Source of the DNA: Nautilus pompilius
Lineage: Eukaryota; Mollusca; Cephalopoda; Nautilida; Nautilidae
DNA: 64,000 bases
Assembly (NCBI GenBank): GCA_018389105.1
Contig: JACATO010000317.1
Span: 2,451,001-2,515,000, forward strand
Direction of reading: 5' to 3'
Positions 47,367-58,464 of the stretch are shown piece by piece. A program made the position numbers and the translations under genes. How positions within the stretch are numbered: the first letter of the stretch is position 1; every line of letters begins with the position of its first letter. The notes under the pieces are model-generated. The model was not told the DNA's origin. It worked only from the letters and a program-made list of their open reading frames with translations, and ran no database searches.

Positions 47367-48503
47367 ATGCTACTGACTTAGACCAAATTTTTAATAAAAT
47401 CAATAATACTTCTCTTCTCTTTTCTTCTAAATTACCTAAAAAAATAGATTTTACTGCAACTCAGACGACTAATTGGGGAAATTCTTCATTTCCAAATATC
47501 TTACAATCTTTAATACTGAAAAATTACATAGATTTAACTCCGTAATTCAAAGTTTGATACATACGAACCTCAAGCTTTTAATGGATACTCTTTAAATATT
47601 TTAAAGAAAATTAGGTAACTGATAAATATAATAAATTAATATTACAAACAGAATGTTTCTACCTATTTATAATTCGTTAATACCTATAGATATACTTCTT
47701 TTTAAACTATTTCATCAATATTTGTATAACTAATCTGCAATCTTTCCGCTAAATATTTACTTTGTCCTTGGTAAGGTTGTAAGTCCGCCAATAATATATT
47801 ATTTCAGGTTGTTTTTTTTTTAAAAAAGATTTTTATAATTGTTGTACAGCTGCCAAATAACGAGATACAGCAATTATTTCTGGCTAGTTCGCTAAAGATG
47901 ACTGCGACAATTAATTCAACAAACCCTAAAGTTCGCTGGTATATGATTCCGAAAGATACAGAAGAAAGAATTCTATGTTAACGCAGTAATTCAGTTTTGA
48001 ATTAAAAAGTTAATTCGGCGCTCCTGCTTATCTGGCAACTCAGATATCTGTAGGAAATTATTTTGGAAAATAAAATTGAATTTACAACTACAATTAGATT
48101 TCAAACAAACAAGACTAATCCTAAGCAAGGGAATAAAATTACGCTTCTCCGAAACTAGTAAGTTCTTAGCAGCCAAATAATTCTTGCATGCAGGTGAGGT
48201 ACGAAATTCCTCACGTCAAAATTAATTTTCTGTATTTTGACATCAAAACCGAAAAGTTGCGGCCGATTACGAAGCGTCTCACTTTCACGAAATGGTTCTC
48301 ATGTCACGTCCCAGGCGGAATCCATGGCAATGCCTCTTTGGATAACGGAAACTCTAATGTCGGATGGAGCGGTAGTTGTTTCTATGATATTCAGCAAGAT
48401 GGTTCATCGCTGCATTATGTTAAAGCTGTCCGTAACTTCTCTTGAATGAGGCATTTTCAGCTGGCTGGATTGGCAGACCTAGACCGATAGAGTTCTAAAG
48501 CGA

Positions 48504-48511
48504 TGACGTCA
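48504..48511. promoter_or_regulatory. Isolated perfect CRE in SLC22 intron 2
   Basis: TGACGTCA in AAGCGATGACGTCACGTTTC. The next bases, CACG, extend it to a second half-site. Its function is inferred. Confidence 0.45.
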
Positions 48512-50011
48512 CGTTTCCCCGACAATTAGCTTTCTGTTCTAAACAAACCCCGAACTCAGTCACAAAGACTTCTACTCAGGACATATTCTGCCCCAGGGTT
48601 AATGAAAGTGAACTTTTAAATCTTATAATTCTTGTAATGTTGTAAATACCTACCACAGCTATTGATTTGCTTACCTTGAATAGTTCTATAGCAAATCATT
48701 AACAAACACCACGTATATGTTTCGACTTTTTTATTCTGTAAACAGAGTCAACAGTCATAATTACATTTATTTTATTAAGATACAGATTTAAGTGTAAAGG
48801 CAAAAAACTGCATTAAATCTGTGCTTACTAATTTTTATTCAGAATCTTAATTAAAAAAAAAAAAAAACTAGATCGGACTGCACATAATTAAAACACTGTC
48901 AGCAAAGTCTGCCGAGATTAAATCTGCGGATACTATTTGATTTAAGAGAGGTGGCTGCTTAGCAACTTCTTTGTCTGAAACAGAGCCAGGACAAAGCTTC
49001 CTTAGATAGGTCGTGCCTCCAATCGGGGCGACCCCAACCAGAACTTTGGAAATCTGACTACAGCGCGTTCATAAATCTCAGGTTCTGCAAATTTGTTTGC
49101 TTCTCTCGTCTCTAAAACGACAACTGTATGTTCTGGAATGTTTCCTGGCTCTCTGTCATCTCTTTTGATTATTTTAAAGAATAAATTAAAATTTCAAGTC
49201 TGATTTAAGAACGGACCACTATTATTCATAGAGAAATTTTTAAAAAGATAGTTTGGCTGAGGTTTCAAATTTAAAAAAAAAAAAACGAAAAGATGCTTGT
49301 AAGCGGCTGAAGAAAATAAAAGGTTTTAACAAAAATCCACCAGTCCCTCCTCTTCCAAAGATATTAATAGTCCATCCCTTAAGATTCAGGAAAATTCCAT
49401 TTTCTCCATCATATAATGAATTTATGTAGTGAAATACTCTGTTTCAAAGTTAGTGCTCTAAATAAATGATATAATTAATCTTGTAGGCTGACATTTCCTT
49501 TGTGCAGGAATTTAGCTAGTTGAGAAATGAGATATAACAGTACGGCTAAAACTGGCATATAAATCATAACTTACTGACATAAAACTCTTAATTCACTAGT
49601 ATTTATTACTTTGTCTTAATCCCGAGGTTTCCTTTAAATCTCAAATGAAAAGATAAGCATGGCAGAAAGGCAGAGATGCGATATATTTTGAGGACTTTGT
49701 TGTCAGTCTGTCCAAATCATACGCATCTGCTGCAAAGCCACTTATTCTTAAAAATGCTCCCGCTTTTGACACTAAATCAGGCTACGAGCATCAATAATGA
49801 GAAATTTGTAATCAATATGATTTTTGAAAGACTCTAATAGAGTATGACATGATATCATGCTGGTCAATAGTAGCACTCAATTTTACACAAACAAAACAGA
49901 AAAAAATATGACATCTTTTTACCATAATAAGCGAATTCGGCGACGATATTCTTTCTTTTTCTTGATCTTATTTGGAAAATCAAAAAAAAAAAAAAAATTG
50001 CAAGTGTGTGA

Positions 50012-50066
50012 ATCGAAATGGTGACTATCCCGCAGCGAAGCAGTGAACCACCGTGGCGTATCATCT
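50012..50066 (-). repeat. tRNA-like segment, probable SINE head
   Basis: On the minus strand GATACGCCACGGTGGTTCAC and then ACCATTTCGATTCACAC form an A-box/B-box pair at tRNA spacing, followed by a T-run. This is probably the 5' part of a SINE. No target duplication was found. Confidence 0.45.
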
Positions 50067-52080
50067 TTGCGTCTTGCGTCGGTAAGCGGTTGAATAGGCT
50101 GAAAATTTCGCCTTTTAACGCAATTACTTGATCTTCGGTCGAAGAATGTTGGCTTTTTTGTAGTAAATTAATCTATGAAACTTAGCTCTAAAATAGAAGA
50201 ATATTTTCGACAAAATATAACTCACAAAACACGTGTGAGGCGATTGCTACTGTTGAACGGATTTGTTTAGGACGAGATTCTTGGTTGCGATGACTTTACG
50301 ACGCCACACGCCAATGGATCTCTCAGTCTGGCAGGTTATCAAAAAAAGGACGTAACCCCGAAAGCCTCGAATAATGGAGGACCTCAAGACTTAGGTTCAA
50401 AGATTAGTTTCATTAAGAAAAATCGCAGCAGTTTCAATTTTGGGCGATTTACTAATATATTGCTCGACTTCTGATTGCAGAAATCGTTAGTGATTTCCCG
50501 AACTCACACGTCCCAGAGTGAATATCTGAACAGCTTCCCTTTAACCTGTCCGATCATATGGAGAACAAGGGCTAATTCGTTATAAAAATGCATTTGTTTC
50601 TGCTCTAACTGATTATTAGTATAAATCACTGAGGGTCACAAAATTGCAACCAATGACTTCGTGTGTATTTGTAAGCGTTTGTGGTGAAATTTAATCCATG
50701 AGTTAATTAGTTATAAAATACCGATTTTTTTTTTTTTTAAATAGCCAAAAAAACTTAACGCTCTAGCTGGAACTCCTAAGTAAAAATATTACACGAATCC
50801 GTGCGTTGTTGTTAACCATCCCTGTAAAAGTATTGCCAATATTATTTATTGCGTAGTGGAAATTACAGCTTGTTTGTTAAGCTATGTGACGTAATTTAAA
50901 TTCACACAGTTAAGGAACAACGTAACTATTGAAATTTTTAAAGACTTGCAAAGACAGATATTCTAAATGTATAAAAACAGTGAAAACAAAAGATTTCTTA
51001 TAAGCAACAGATAAGCCTAATAATGTATGGAAATGGTATTAAAAAGGCTTCATAACTTTTAATGGAGTCTCGTTTTCTGAGAGAAAGAATACCAAACCAA
51101 ACAATGTGATGCGGTTTTATTTATTACGTATAAGTCAGTAATTCTCCGTCAACAGCGCGAGAAGTTTAGACAAACTATGTGGTGATATGTTCCTTTTAGA
51201 ACATCATTAAGCAAAAATGTGAACATTTTCAGTTTTTGAGATCGTACCTAGTTATTTCTTTCTTTCCTTATTGGCCCTTTTTGAGACGCCGCCCACATCT
51301 ACATCTATTCGTATTTATTAAAAGTTAGAATCTGAATAAGGCTCCGTTTAATATCTATTTTTTTTTAAATTTTTGACCTAAAAATCCACTAATAATGATG
51401 ATTATTATAATAATAATAATAATGCATTGTTTAAATGGCCTTAGGCATATTAATATATAACTACGTAGACGTGACGTATCAATGGTAAAATGGAACGTAA
51501 CTTTCGATACATGGCTACCTTACGAGAAAAGTATATACAAGCGGAAACTATACGTCCTATTTACACTTCCACAATTTTGTTATAAAATATTTGTAAAATT
51601 ATAGAAAATACGAAACTTCTAAGGGGAGATCTGGACAAAATATTGCGATTAATTACATATAATCGCCGTCACAATTCATTCCACATCAATGGGATTTATA
51701 ATTGATGTTATAACGGTGCAGATTCAACCTTTAACGTGAATGCAAAAAAAACAACAAAACATGTAACTTCCTAAGTAAATTCTCTGAAATCGCCAGGTGA
51801 TTATATTTAGCGAAATGTTGGGTGTCGTTTTATTCCTGGCGCTGGGCATTCATTACCTTTCGTTATCATAAAAAAAAAAAACAACAACATCCAATTCTCG
51901 GAGTTTCCCTTTAAAATCTAAGATCGGAGCACAACAACGCCTGGGCTACACTGCCACGCAAATAAATAAAAGTAAACTTTGAAATCGAAAATCGAACAAA
52001 TTGATAAAATAATTCATTGAATAGAAGCGATCAGTTCAGAAAGCTAAATCCTTTTATGTTGACCATGTGTGAATAAACTG

Positions 52081-52088
52081 TGACGTCA
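52081..52088. promoter_or_regulatory. Isolated perfect CRE downstream of the bZIP gene
   Basis: TGACGTCA in AACTGTGACGTCACTGCC, about 650 bp beyond the stop of the minus-strand CREB-like gene. Its function is inferred. Confidence 0.45.
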
Positions 52089-52319
52089 CTGCCATTTTTC
52101 TTATATTGTAGGGAAATTGCTAACAAAACCACCAATGTACTGTGATTTTTAATTGTTTTTGTTCACTGATTATAACAGGAATTTATTCCAGAACCAAATG
52201 GTAAAGGAAATGGACTTAAAGCGGAAATGTCTATTAAGGACGCACGTTGGTTGTCCTCTCGTTCCATACTCTACCAGTAAAGCAAGAAGAAAATTTTAGT
52301 TGATAGATTAATACAACAG

Positions 52320-52325
52320 TTTATT
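52320..52325 (-). terminator. Possible polyadenylation signal of the bZIP gene
   Basis: AATAAA on the minus strand about 415 bp after the stop codon. AT-rich sequence here makes chance hits likely, so this is weak. Confidence 0.25.
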
Positions 52326-52694
52326 ATCTGAAAAAAATAATAAGCAGTCATTTTGTTATTGTTTAACTACGAAAATAACAGAAAATTTTATTTTCAACTT
52401 TCATAATTAAAAAAAAAAAAATGGTATTTTTTAAATATAGTGAAAAATTGCATATTTTACGACAAGAGTAACTTGTAGAGATTTGTCCAGGGCCCACCAG
52501 TCTCCACTGCCGCTCAACATTCGGCAGAAAGACCGGCATCTACCAAATATTTCTGGAACAAAAGTAAACAGACTCACGAGTCCGCAGTCATCAGGTTCAT
52601 TTACTGCATCCTCGCTGCTCCGCCCAGAGTTAGCAGTGTTTGCGGAGGGGAGGGGGGGGGGTTAATCGAAGCATTTGTTGTTTGTGTTGTCATT

Positions 52695-52733
52695 GTCGTC
52701 GTCGTCGTCGTCGTCGTCGTTGTTGTTGTTGTT
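52695..52733. repeat. (GTC)n-(GTT)n trinucleotide repeat
   Basis: A run of GTC units changing to GTT units, six bases beyond the stop codon of the CREB-like gene and so probably in its 3' untranslated part. Confidence 0.9.
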
Positions 52734-52738
52734 CTTTC

Positions 52739-53578
52739 TTACTTGTGCTTACTTTTGAGCAGTTCTTTCAGAGACTTCAGCTCCTCCGTCAGGATTTTAT
52801 TCTGGTTCTCGAGGATCGCCACCCTGTTCGTCAGGTACCTGTCGTACTCCTTCTTCTTCCTCCGGCACTCCGCGGCCGCCTGCCGGTTCTTCAGCAACCT
52901 CAGCTCCCTTTTGCGACCCGCGTCGTCCTGAGAGCTCGCCTTGGCGGTCTCCCTCGCCGACATAATCGATTCCTGGCCGGTCGGGTCGCCGCCCTTGGGG
53001 TGGTACCCCTGCATGCCCCCCAAGCCGCCGCCGCCCATCACCTTCAGGTGGTTCTGGGGCACGCCCTGCGCGCTGTAGATGCACCCGGGATCCATGGACA
53101 GGAACCTGTTCTGGTTGCCGGGGATCACGTACTGCCGGTAGCTGTCGGAGAGGTACTGCACGGTCTTGGCGATGCCCGGCTCCCCGTTTCCCCCAACCGA
53201 CATCGCCTGTAAGTCCTGCTGTCCGGTGGCGACCGACGGCGGCGGCGGCGGCTCCTCATCCGTCCTTGTCACCCCGCCGCCGCCCTGGTCGTACGTCGTC
53301 AGATTCGCACTTCTGATCAGGTTGGAAGTCGCCTCTATGGACTCCTGCACGTCCTGGCACTCTCTGCTCCGGGATTCCTCCTTCATCTTGGCCTCCGACG
53401 ACGAATCCTCCGGCAGCAAATCGCTGCAGAGTTTCCTCTTGGACAGTAACTCCTTCACGCCCTCCCCGAACTCGCCCGCCATTCCTTCCCTCTCCGAAGA
53501 TCCCTGCACCGCTCCACGGGCGTGCACGGAGTCATTCTTCATCGCATCACACTGTGAGGTTACCATGACGGACATCAT
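52739..53578 (-). CDS. Intronless CREB/ATF1-like bZIP transcription factor
   Basis: This is one uninterrupted frame of 279 codons from the first in-frame ATG (53576-53578). The frame stays open 29 codons farther upstream without an ATG. The C-terminal bZIP (residues 222-275) has the basic region KNRQAAAECRRKKKEY, keeping the Asn, both Ala, Cys and Arg that contact DNA in CREB, with one Arg-to-Ala change. Leucine heptads fall at 249, 256, 263 and 270, and AILENQNKILTEEL is nearly CREB. Proteins of this family dimerise on TGACGTCA in the nucleus and usually need a KID serine for activation by PKA. Here ELLSKRKLCSDLLPEDSSS aligns with the KID, but the serine position is Leu 50. A middle part (TVQYLSDSYRQYVIPGNQ) resembles the CREB Q2 end. 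The gene lies antisense in SLC22 intron 2. Lack of introns suggests an old retrocopy. Confidence 0.85.
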   Translation of the reverse strand: MMSVMVTSQCDAMKNDSVHARGAVQGSSEREGMAGEFGEGVKELLSKRKLCSDLLPEDSSSEAKMKEESRSRECQDVQESIEATSNLIRSANLTTYDQGGGGVTRTDEEPPPPPSVATGQQDLQAMSVGGNGEPGIAKTVQYLSDSYRQYVIPGNQNRFLSMDPGCIYSAQGVPQNHLKVMGGGGLGGMQGYHPKGGDPTGQESIMSARETAKASSQDDAGRKRELRLLKNRQAAAECRRKKKEYDRYLTNRVAILENQNKILTEELKSLKELLKSKHK

Positions 53579-53725
53579 GCATCCAGTTACGTACTTTTGG
53601 GACAACTTTCCTGCAATCGGAACGGATAAATTACCACAATGAGCCGAATGCTACGTCAAAAATACACTGTCCGCGTCTGAAGTTACTTGAACCGGAACGC
53701 TCTCCATCAGTCGGGTATTCTTCAG

Positions 53726-53733
53726 TGACGTCA
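53726..53733. promoter_or_regulatory. Perfect CRE near the bZIP start
   Basis: TGACGTCA, 148 bp upstream of the ATG of the CREB-like gene, in CTTCAGTGACGTCAGCGGCG. The position is typical for functional CREs (within 200 bp of a start). Confidence 0.6.
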
Positions 53734-54158
53734 GCGGCGCACGACCGCACGTCACGTCTCGAGACGGCTCTCCCCCGTCTTACGCAGCCGGCCGCTTAGC
53801 TCGCGGAGCAGAGCCACCCGCTGCCGTAATAGCCGAGGAATGTGAAATAAGGATGCGAGTTTTTTTTTTTTTTAATTATTTATTTAGGTGGAGGGGGAGA
53901 CGCTTAGTCTGATTAATCAAATCTCGCGCTAAATTGTTAAATAACCTTTCATATCGTTCCGCAAGTTTCATTGAATTACCCGCATCGTTAAGATGGCCGC
54001 CGGCTTCCCCCGAGATGGGAAGAGTCGCCCTGGACTGTGACGTAACACTAATGGACCGACAATTGGAGAACTAGCCGCGGGGGGGGGGGGGGTCCGACCG
54101 TTACTTTCGTTGCCAGGGTAACGGTTTGAAATGGTGGACAGTTGGAGAATTGCGGACG

Positions 54159-54166
54159 TGACGTCA
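54159..54166. promoter_or_regulatory. Second perfect CRE upstream of the bZIP gene
   Basis: TGACGTCA inside the ten-base palindrome GTGACGTCAC, about 580 bp upstream of the ATG. Confidence 0.5.
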
Positions 54167-54340
54167 CCCAGCCCGTCACGAATTCTCCTACCCGCCCTCG
54201 AGGTACTTCTGAGAGTGTGTTTGTCGCTTGCCTGTTGTTCTGCTGCAGTCTGTTGTGTTCACTTATTGTTTCATTGTGCCAAAGGGGTGTTTGTTTTCAT
54301 CTATTCACGAGAATAACCCGTTACAAGTGGAAGACTTCAA

Positions 54341-54423
54341 TACTAGGGGCATTCAAATGAAACCCGGCCGAATACCTTTAAGGTGGTTTTACTTTCAGCC
54401 GGGTTTCATTTGAACGATTCCTT
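54341..54423. mobile_element. Short hairpin MITE (TACTAGGGG family)
   Basis: TACTAGGGGCATTCAAATGA plus AACCCGGC on the left is mirrored by GCCGGGTTTCATTTGAA and CGATTCCTT on the right, with a 30-bp loop. The end sequence matches the element at 57022-57105, so this is a mariner-type miniature element. It marks the border between the GC-richer block and the AT-rich right flank. Confidence 0.65.
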
Positions 54424-56044
54424 GTGTGCTCTGTTATCTCTGGCTACATGATATGTACACAATCATAAACAACTTTATCCTTCTCTTTCCTTTTTTCCTT
54501 AACAGTTTTTTTTTTTTTTTTGAAAAATATAATTTCTCTGTTTATATTTAACTCATAGCATTTTGTATTTGTCCTAACCATTGAGATAGAAGGAACAATG
54601 GTTTTTAATATAGGCTTTACAAGATTATCTCAGGGCTCTTAACATGCAGAGTATTCACAATGGTTAAAAGTGTTAAATCATTTTGGATAACAGACATTTG
54701 AGAGAAACAGAAAGTAATAAATATAGACAAAGATAATCAGGGGAACATGAAATTTTAAAATTTATTATACACAGCTCACTTTGTATAACAGTGTATCTAT
54801 CCTCACTTTATTTTTTAAAAACTTTTACACTGACAATACTATATGATTAATAAAAAGATGCTTCTGATTTTTTTCAATTTTTCTTATAAATCTTATACTT
54901 ATCCCATCTGTAATTAACAGTTAAGGATTTTTAATATATAAACATATTGTTTCACCTTTATCAACAATTAAAATGTACTTCTTAGTGGATATAACTGTGT
55001 CAGCTAAATTCAAAGTATTGATATTTAAAGAAAGTATATTTTTGGTAACAGATTATTGCAGTTGCTATTAGTACTAGCTTAAACCAGTTTAACTACTGTA
55101 TCTATTTTCATTTTCTTATGTAGATTTTTAGCCACCAAGTAAAAAGTAAATTAATAAACTACATTACTCAAAAATTCTAGTATAATTAAAAGTTTATGAT
55201 TTAAACATTTTTTACAGAAATTGTTTATTGGCTTTAAAATTAATACAGATAAGCTACACATTCATATAGGTAAATAATTCTTGTAATGGAAATAGTTTTT
55301 ACATTTAGATTTTTTTAAGTGCAATAAAAGTAAATGTATCCTACATTTATTAGTTGCCAATCTTTATAGAATATTAATATCAAATAAAACTAGTTATATT
55401 ACCATTTTATACATCCTTTGTTCACAACTTGTATATGCTGTGCAGACACTGGTATTAATTTTTAAGAAAGGCTAATGAAGTGTTAGGAGAGTGCATCATA
55501 GATTTATTTAGTGATATTTAGAATATGCTAAACAATTAAAATATTACATTTACTTAGTTTGTGTATTCAACATTCGACAGAAATGAAAGTGGTTTTTAAG
55601 ATAAGGGTTTTGTGTATGTGGGTAGGATACTAGGGGGCCAAAATTAGCTAAGTTATCAACACAGATTGATATCAGAAAAAATATTTTTAACATTAAAAGT
55701 GTGAATAAATTGATAAATTTTCTGTAATAGTATAAGCATGTTTAAAGTCTAACTGATAGGCTTTTTTCTAGGGGCATTCTATAAGTCAATAGATTCCTTT
55801 CATTGAAAATACTAAATTGAACAACTAAATTAATATTTATTTATTTATTTTCCTCTGCATTTCAATAAGTTAAAGGATGGCCCATAGATTAGGGAGTGAT
55901 CCCCAAATTCTAAAAAAATAAAAGGGGAGGAATGAAAATACATAACCAAACAAGTATTGGGTAATATGGATTTTGACTCACTGCCAGTCGAACTAAAAAA
56001 ATTAATTCCATTTATCTTTTGCTCTCATATTATTTATTTTCAAG
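54424..56044. other. SLC22 intron 2, last part
   Basis: Very AT-rich and non-coding. A further fragment of the MITE end (CTAGGGGCATTCTATAAG) lies at about 55769. The intron ends in TTATTTTCAAG. Confidence 0.5.
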
Positions 56045-56237
56045 GATGCTTTATCATCATCAGCATTGTTTTGCCACTAGAATTTGTTGGTCAGAACTGG
56101 AGAGATCTTTGTGTCTGTTTGGGTTTCTGGACACTGGGGCTTCCTTTGTTATCACTAGAAGCCTACCTTGCACACAACTGGCGCTATCTGGCTTTAACTT
56201 CCAGTGCAGTTGGCATCCCTTTTGTTGGAACGTTCTT
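56045..56237 (+). CDS. SLC22-like transporter, coding exon 3
   Basis: The first two bases complete the Gly codon left in phase 1 by exon 2. The exon reads CFIIISIVLPLEFVGQNWRD, then LCVCLGFWTLGLPLLSLEAY and HNWRYLALTSSAVGIPFVGT. This covers helix 4, the conserved Glu and the loop, helix 5, the family's short NWR motif and helix 6. It ends in phase 2 at a GTGAGT donor. The third codon positions are AT-rich, unlike those of exon 2. This fits the change in base composition of the surrounding DNA, not a different gene. Confidence 0.85.
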
Positions 56238-57453
56238 GTGAGTATTCAGTCCTTCCTTGATCGAAGTATCCATTACTTTCATTGCTGATAATTAATTCAG
56301 AGGGAAATTTATTATTTCATATGCTAGCACAAAAATAAGCCGTGATTAATCTGCTTTGCCAATTTCAATATGTTTCAAAATGGTTTCTTATTTTGGAATA
56401 CAAAAATTAATTAATTAGGCATCCATTTAAATTACCAGTTCATCAATAATCTAAAAAAATAAAGAAAAAGGAAATAATTTATTCAAAAGTTCTCAAAATG
56501 TTTAATTATTTTTTCTTTAAAGAAAAATATTATTTTCAAAATCTAAGAGATTGTATTACTAGGTATACTTTTTATTTTTATATATCAGGTAATAGATTTT
56601 TTCTTTTTAGAATTTTTATAACATAGTTGCTTCATTTGAGAAGCAAAAAAAAGAGTTATAGTTTTGTAAACTTTCTGATGTTATACATTATACCCTATGT
56701 TTGTTCAGGAATTAAACTCAGAATTTTTGCATAGTGGCTGGTGGATTGTCTAAGAAAGATCAATAAATATTTACACAGTATTTTCTTTTTATGTGTTTCC
56801 TGTTTATACTAAGGAAACTTTTTCTCAGAGGCTATAACTGTTTGCTTTCATAAAATGTCATGTAGTTAATATTACTGTTTCTTCCTGCTAGTGGAAAAAT
56901 CTTTTAAAAGAAAGTTAGAAACTCAAACAAGCTTTAATGAAATAAAATAGTAGATTTTTCAATTACTTTTAGTATAAAAAGTTATCATAGGATGATAGAA
57001 CATTGGTGTAAAAGCTTTATTTACTAGGGATATTCAAATGTAACGTAGTCAGAGACCATTATGGTAATGTCATTTGTGCCATATTTTCTTTAAACACCCC
57101 TAGTATATCAGATGTTTACTGTTCCATAAGAATGGAAAACATTAAGACTGGAAACACATTGAACATTTTTTTTTTGTCAACTACTTTGAAGTCATGTATA
57201 TTTAATGATAAAATGACAATAACTTTGTATTTTGTCTAGAACACCTATCACACACTGCTTCCTTGCTCACATTTTGACCTTTAATACCAGTCCCAGAAGA
57301 AATTTCAAAAACCACATCAAGATTTATATATTTTAAATGTTAAATTTGATAAACAGATATTTTTTACTTTAATAAATCTACTCTCACACAGATAAGCTTA
57401 AACAACTAGAACTCATGTTTTACTTTTTTAATAAATATGCTTATTGATGGCAG
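56238..57453. other. SLC22 intron 3
   Basis: AT-rich phase-2 intron. It holds the small MITE at 57022-57105 and no other recognised feature. Confidence 0.6.
57022..57105. mobile_element. 84-bp MITE with TACTAGGG ends
   Basis: Left end TACTAGGGATATTCAAA and right end TTTAAACACCCCTAGTA are imperfect inverted repeats of 17 bp that include the TA. The family is shared with the hairpin at 54341. It has no coding capacity. Confidence 0.75.
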
Positions 57454-57687
57454 TCTGATACCTGAGAGTGCTCGTTGGCTCACCTGTAATCAAAGGTTCC
57501 GGCCTGCTGAGACCATTTTGAAAGAGATGATTTCCTGCAACACAAAGCCTGTTCATAACATAACAGCACTGTGTGACACTTCAAGATTCTACGTGACTAA
57601 TACAACACACCCAAGACGACACAACTATTTGGATTTGTTCCATTCCTTTCTCATAGCCAAATGGACATCTTGCATTCTCTATTCTTG
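57454..57687 (+). CDS. SLC22-like transporter, coding exon 4
   Basis: The exon starts after GATGGCAG; its first T completes a Phe codon. It opens with LIPESARWL, the P-E-S-x-R-W-L signature found after helix 6 in SLC22 and related sugar-porter-like families. A cytosolic loop follows with NQRFRPAETILKEMISCN. The rest leads into helix 7 (FLIAKWTSCILYSW). It ends in phase 2 with GTAAGC. The large inner loop has several Cys and His residues and two NxT sequons (N-I-T, N-T-T), which are cytosolic in this topology and so unlikely to be glycosylated. Confidence 0.85.
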
Positions 57688-58464
57688 GTAAGCTGTTGTT
57701 TCACTTTTAGCTAGATATAATATTTCCAACTTATAGCATTCTTTTTAGTTAATTTTTTTTATGTATACCATTTGAATTGGAATGGAGAATTGTTATAGTA
57801 TAATCTTTTTCCCAAGAATACAGTGCTGTATATTAGATATCTTGAATATCAGTTTACCAAAATAGATGCATGCTAACAGAACAGCAGATACCTATTTATT
57901 AATATATTTGTTTATCCTTAGATATATTAATGATGCAGTACCATTATAACTATAATTTCATAGTCAAATGATACAAATGAAATTAGGATATAGAATAATT
58001 TTTTAAGTCACAATATGTAATAAATGAGCCTTAAGTTAGGATTCCTAACTTATAGGCATGAAGAAAGATATTTTTGTTCTTTTTAGTTATTCTGAGCCAT
58101 ATTGTGAATTTATTTTGGCGAAATGAAAATATAATCTAATGATCTGGAAGACAAATTTCATAAGAAAACAGATTTGTTTCCCCTTAGTTATATCAGTCTT
58201 TTAATACTATACACTGCCATATTTCCTTATTTTCTTTGGAATTAGCTAACATCCAATTTCTACTAAGCTTACTCATGTTTTGTTGCTTGTCTCTTACTTT
58301 CTACTTTAAAGAGTCATGTCAGAATTTCTTAATGCCATGATAAAGAAGTGAACAAATCTGTTCATCAGTATACAATTTTTTTCTTCTTTTTAAAGAAATC
58401 AATTTAAAAGACTTTCTTGGCAATATCCTGGACCATTTGTAATAATTACAACAATTTTTTAAAT

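Larger units (their letters stand above)
47367..52080. other. SLC22 intron 2, between array F and the bZIP gene
   Basis: AT-rich and non-coding. It contains an isolated CRE at 48504 and a tRNA-like segment on the minus strand near 50012-50066. No exon was recognised. Confidence 0.5.
53579..54200 (-). promoter_or_regulatory. CpG-rich upstream region of the bZIP gene with CRE sites
   Basis: A CpG-dense stretch directly upstream of the bZIP start. It holds a perfect TGACGTCA at 53726-53733 (148 bp from the ATG), a half-palindrome CACGTCAC at 53748-53755, TGACGTAA at 54038-54045 and a perfect TGACGTCA at 54159-54166. It also contains AAGATGGCCGCC near 53992, close to a YY1-type motif. CREB-family genes are known to carry CREs in their own promoters, so autoregulation is a reasonable inference. 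A possible splice acceptor (GATTGCAG/GAAAG) just before the ATG leaves room for an upstream exon. Confidence 0.55.

Noticed and set aside
53579-53605. Nine extra N-terminal codons of the bZIP frame, starting at a TTG
   Set aside because: The codon at 53603-53605 is TTG. The first ATG in frame is at 53576-53578, so the start was moved there.
53166-53642. 158-codon open frame on the + strand opposite the CREB-like gene, and other long frames at 52640-53212
   Set aside because: They are antisense or shifted shadows of a GC-rich conserved bZIP frame, with no family resemblance of their own.
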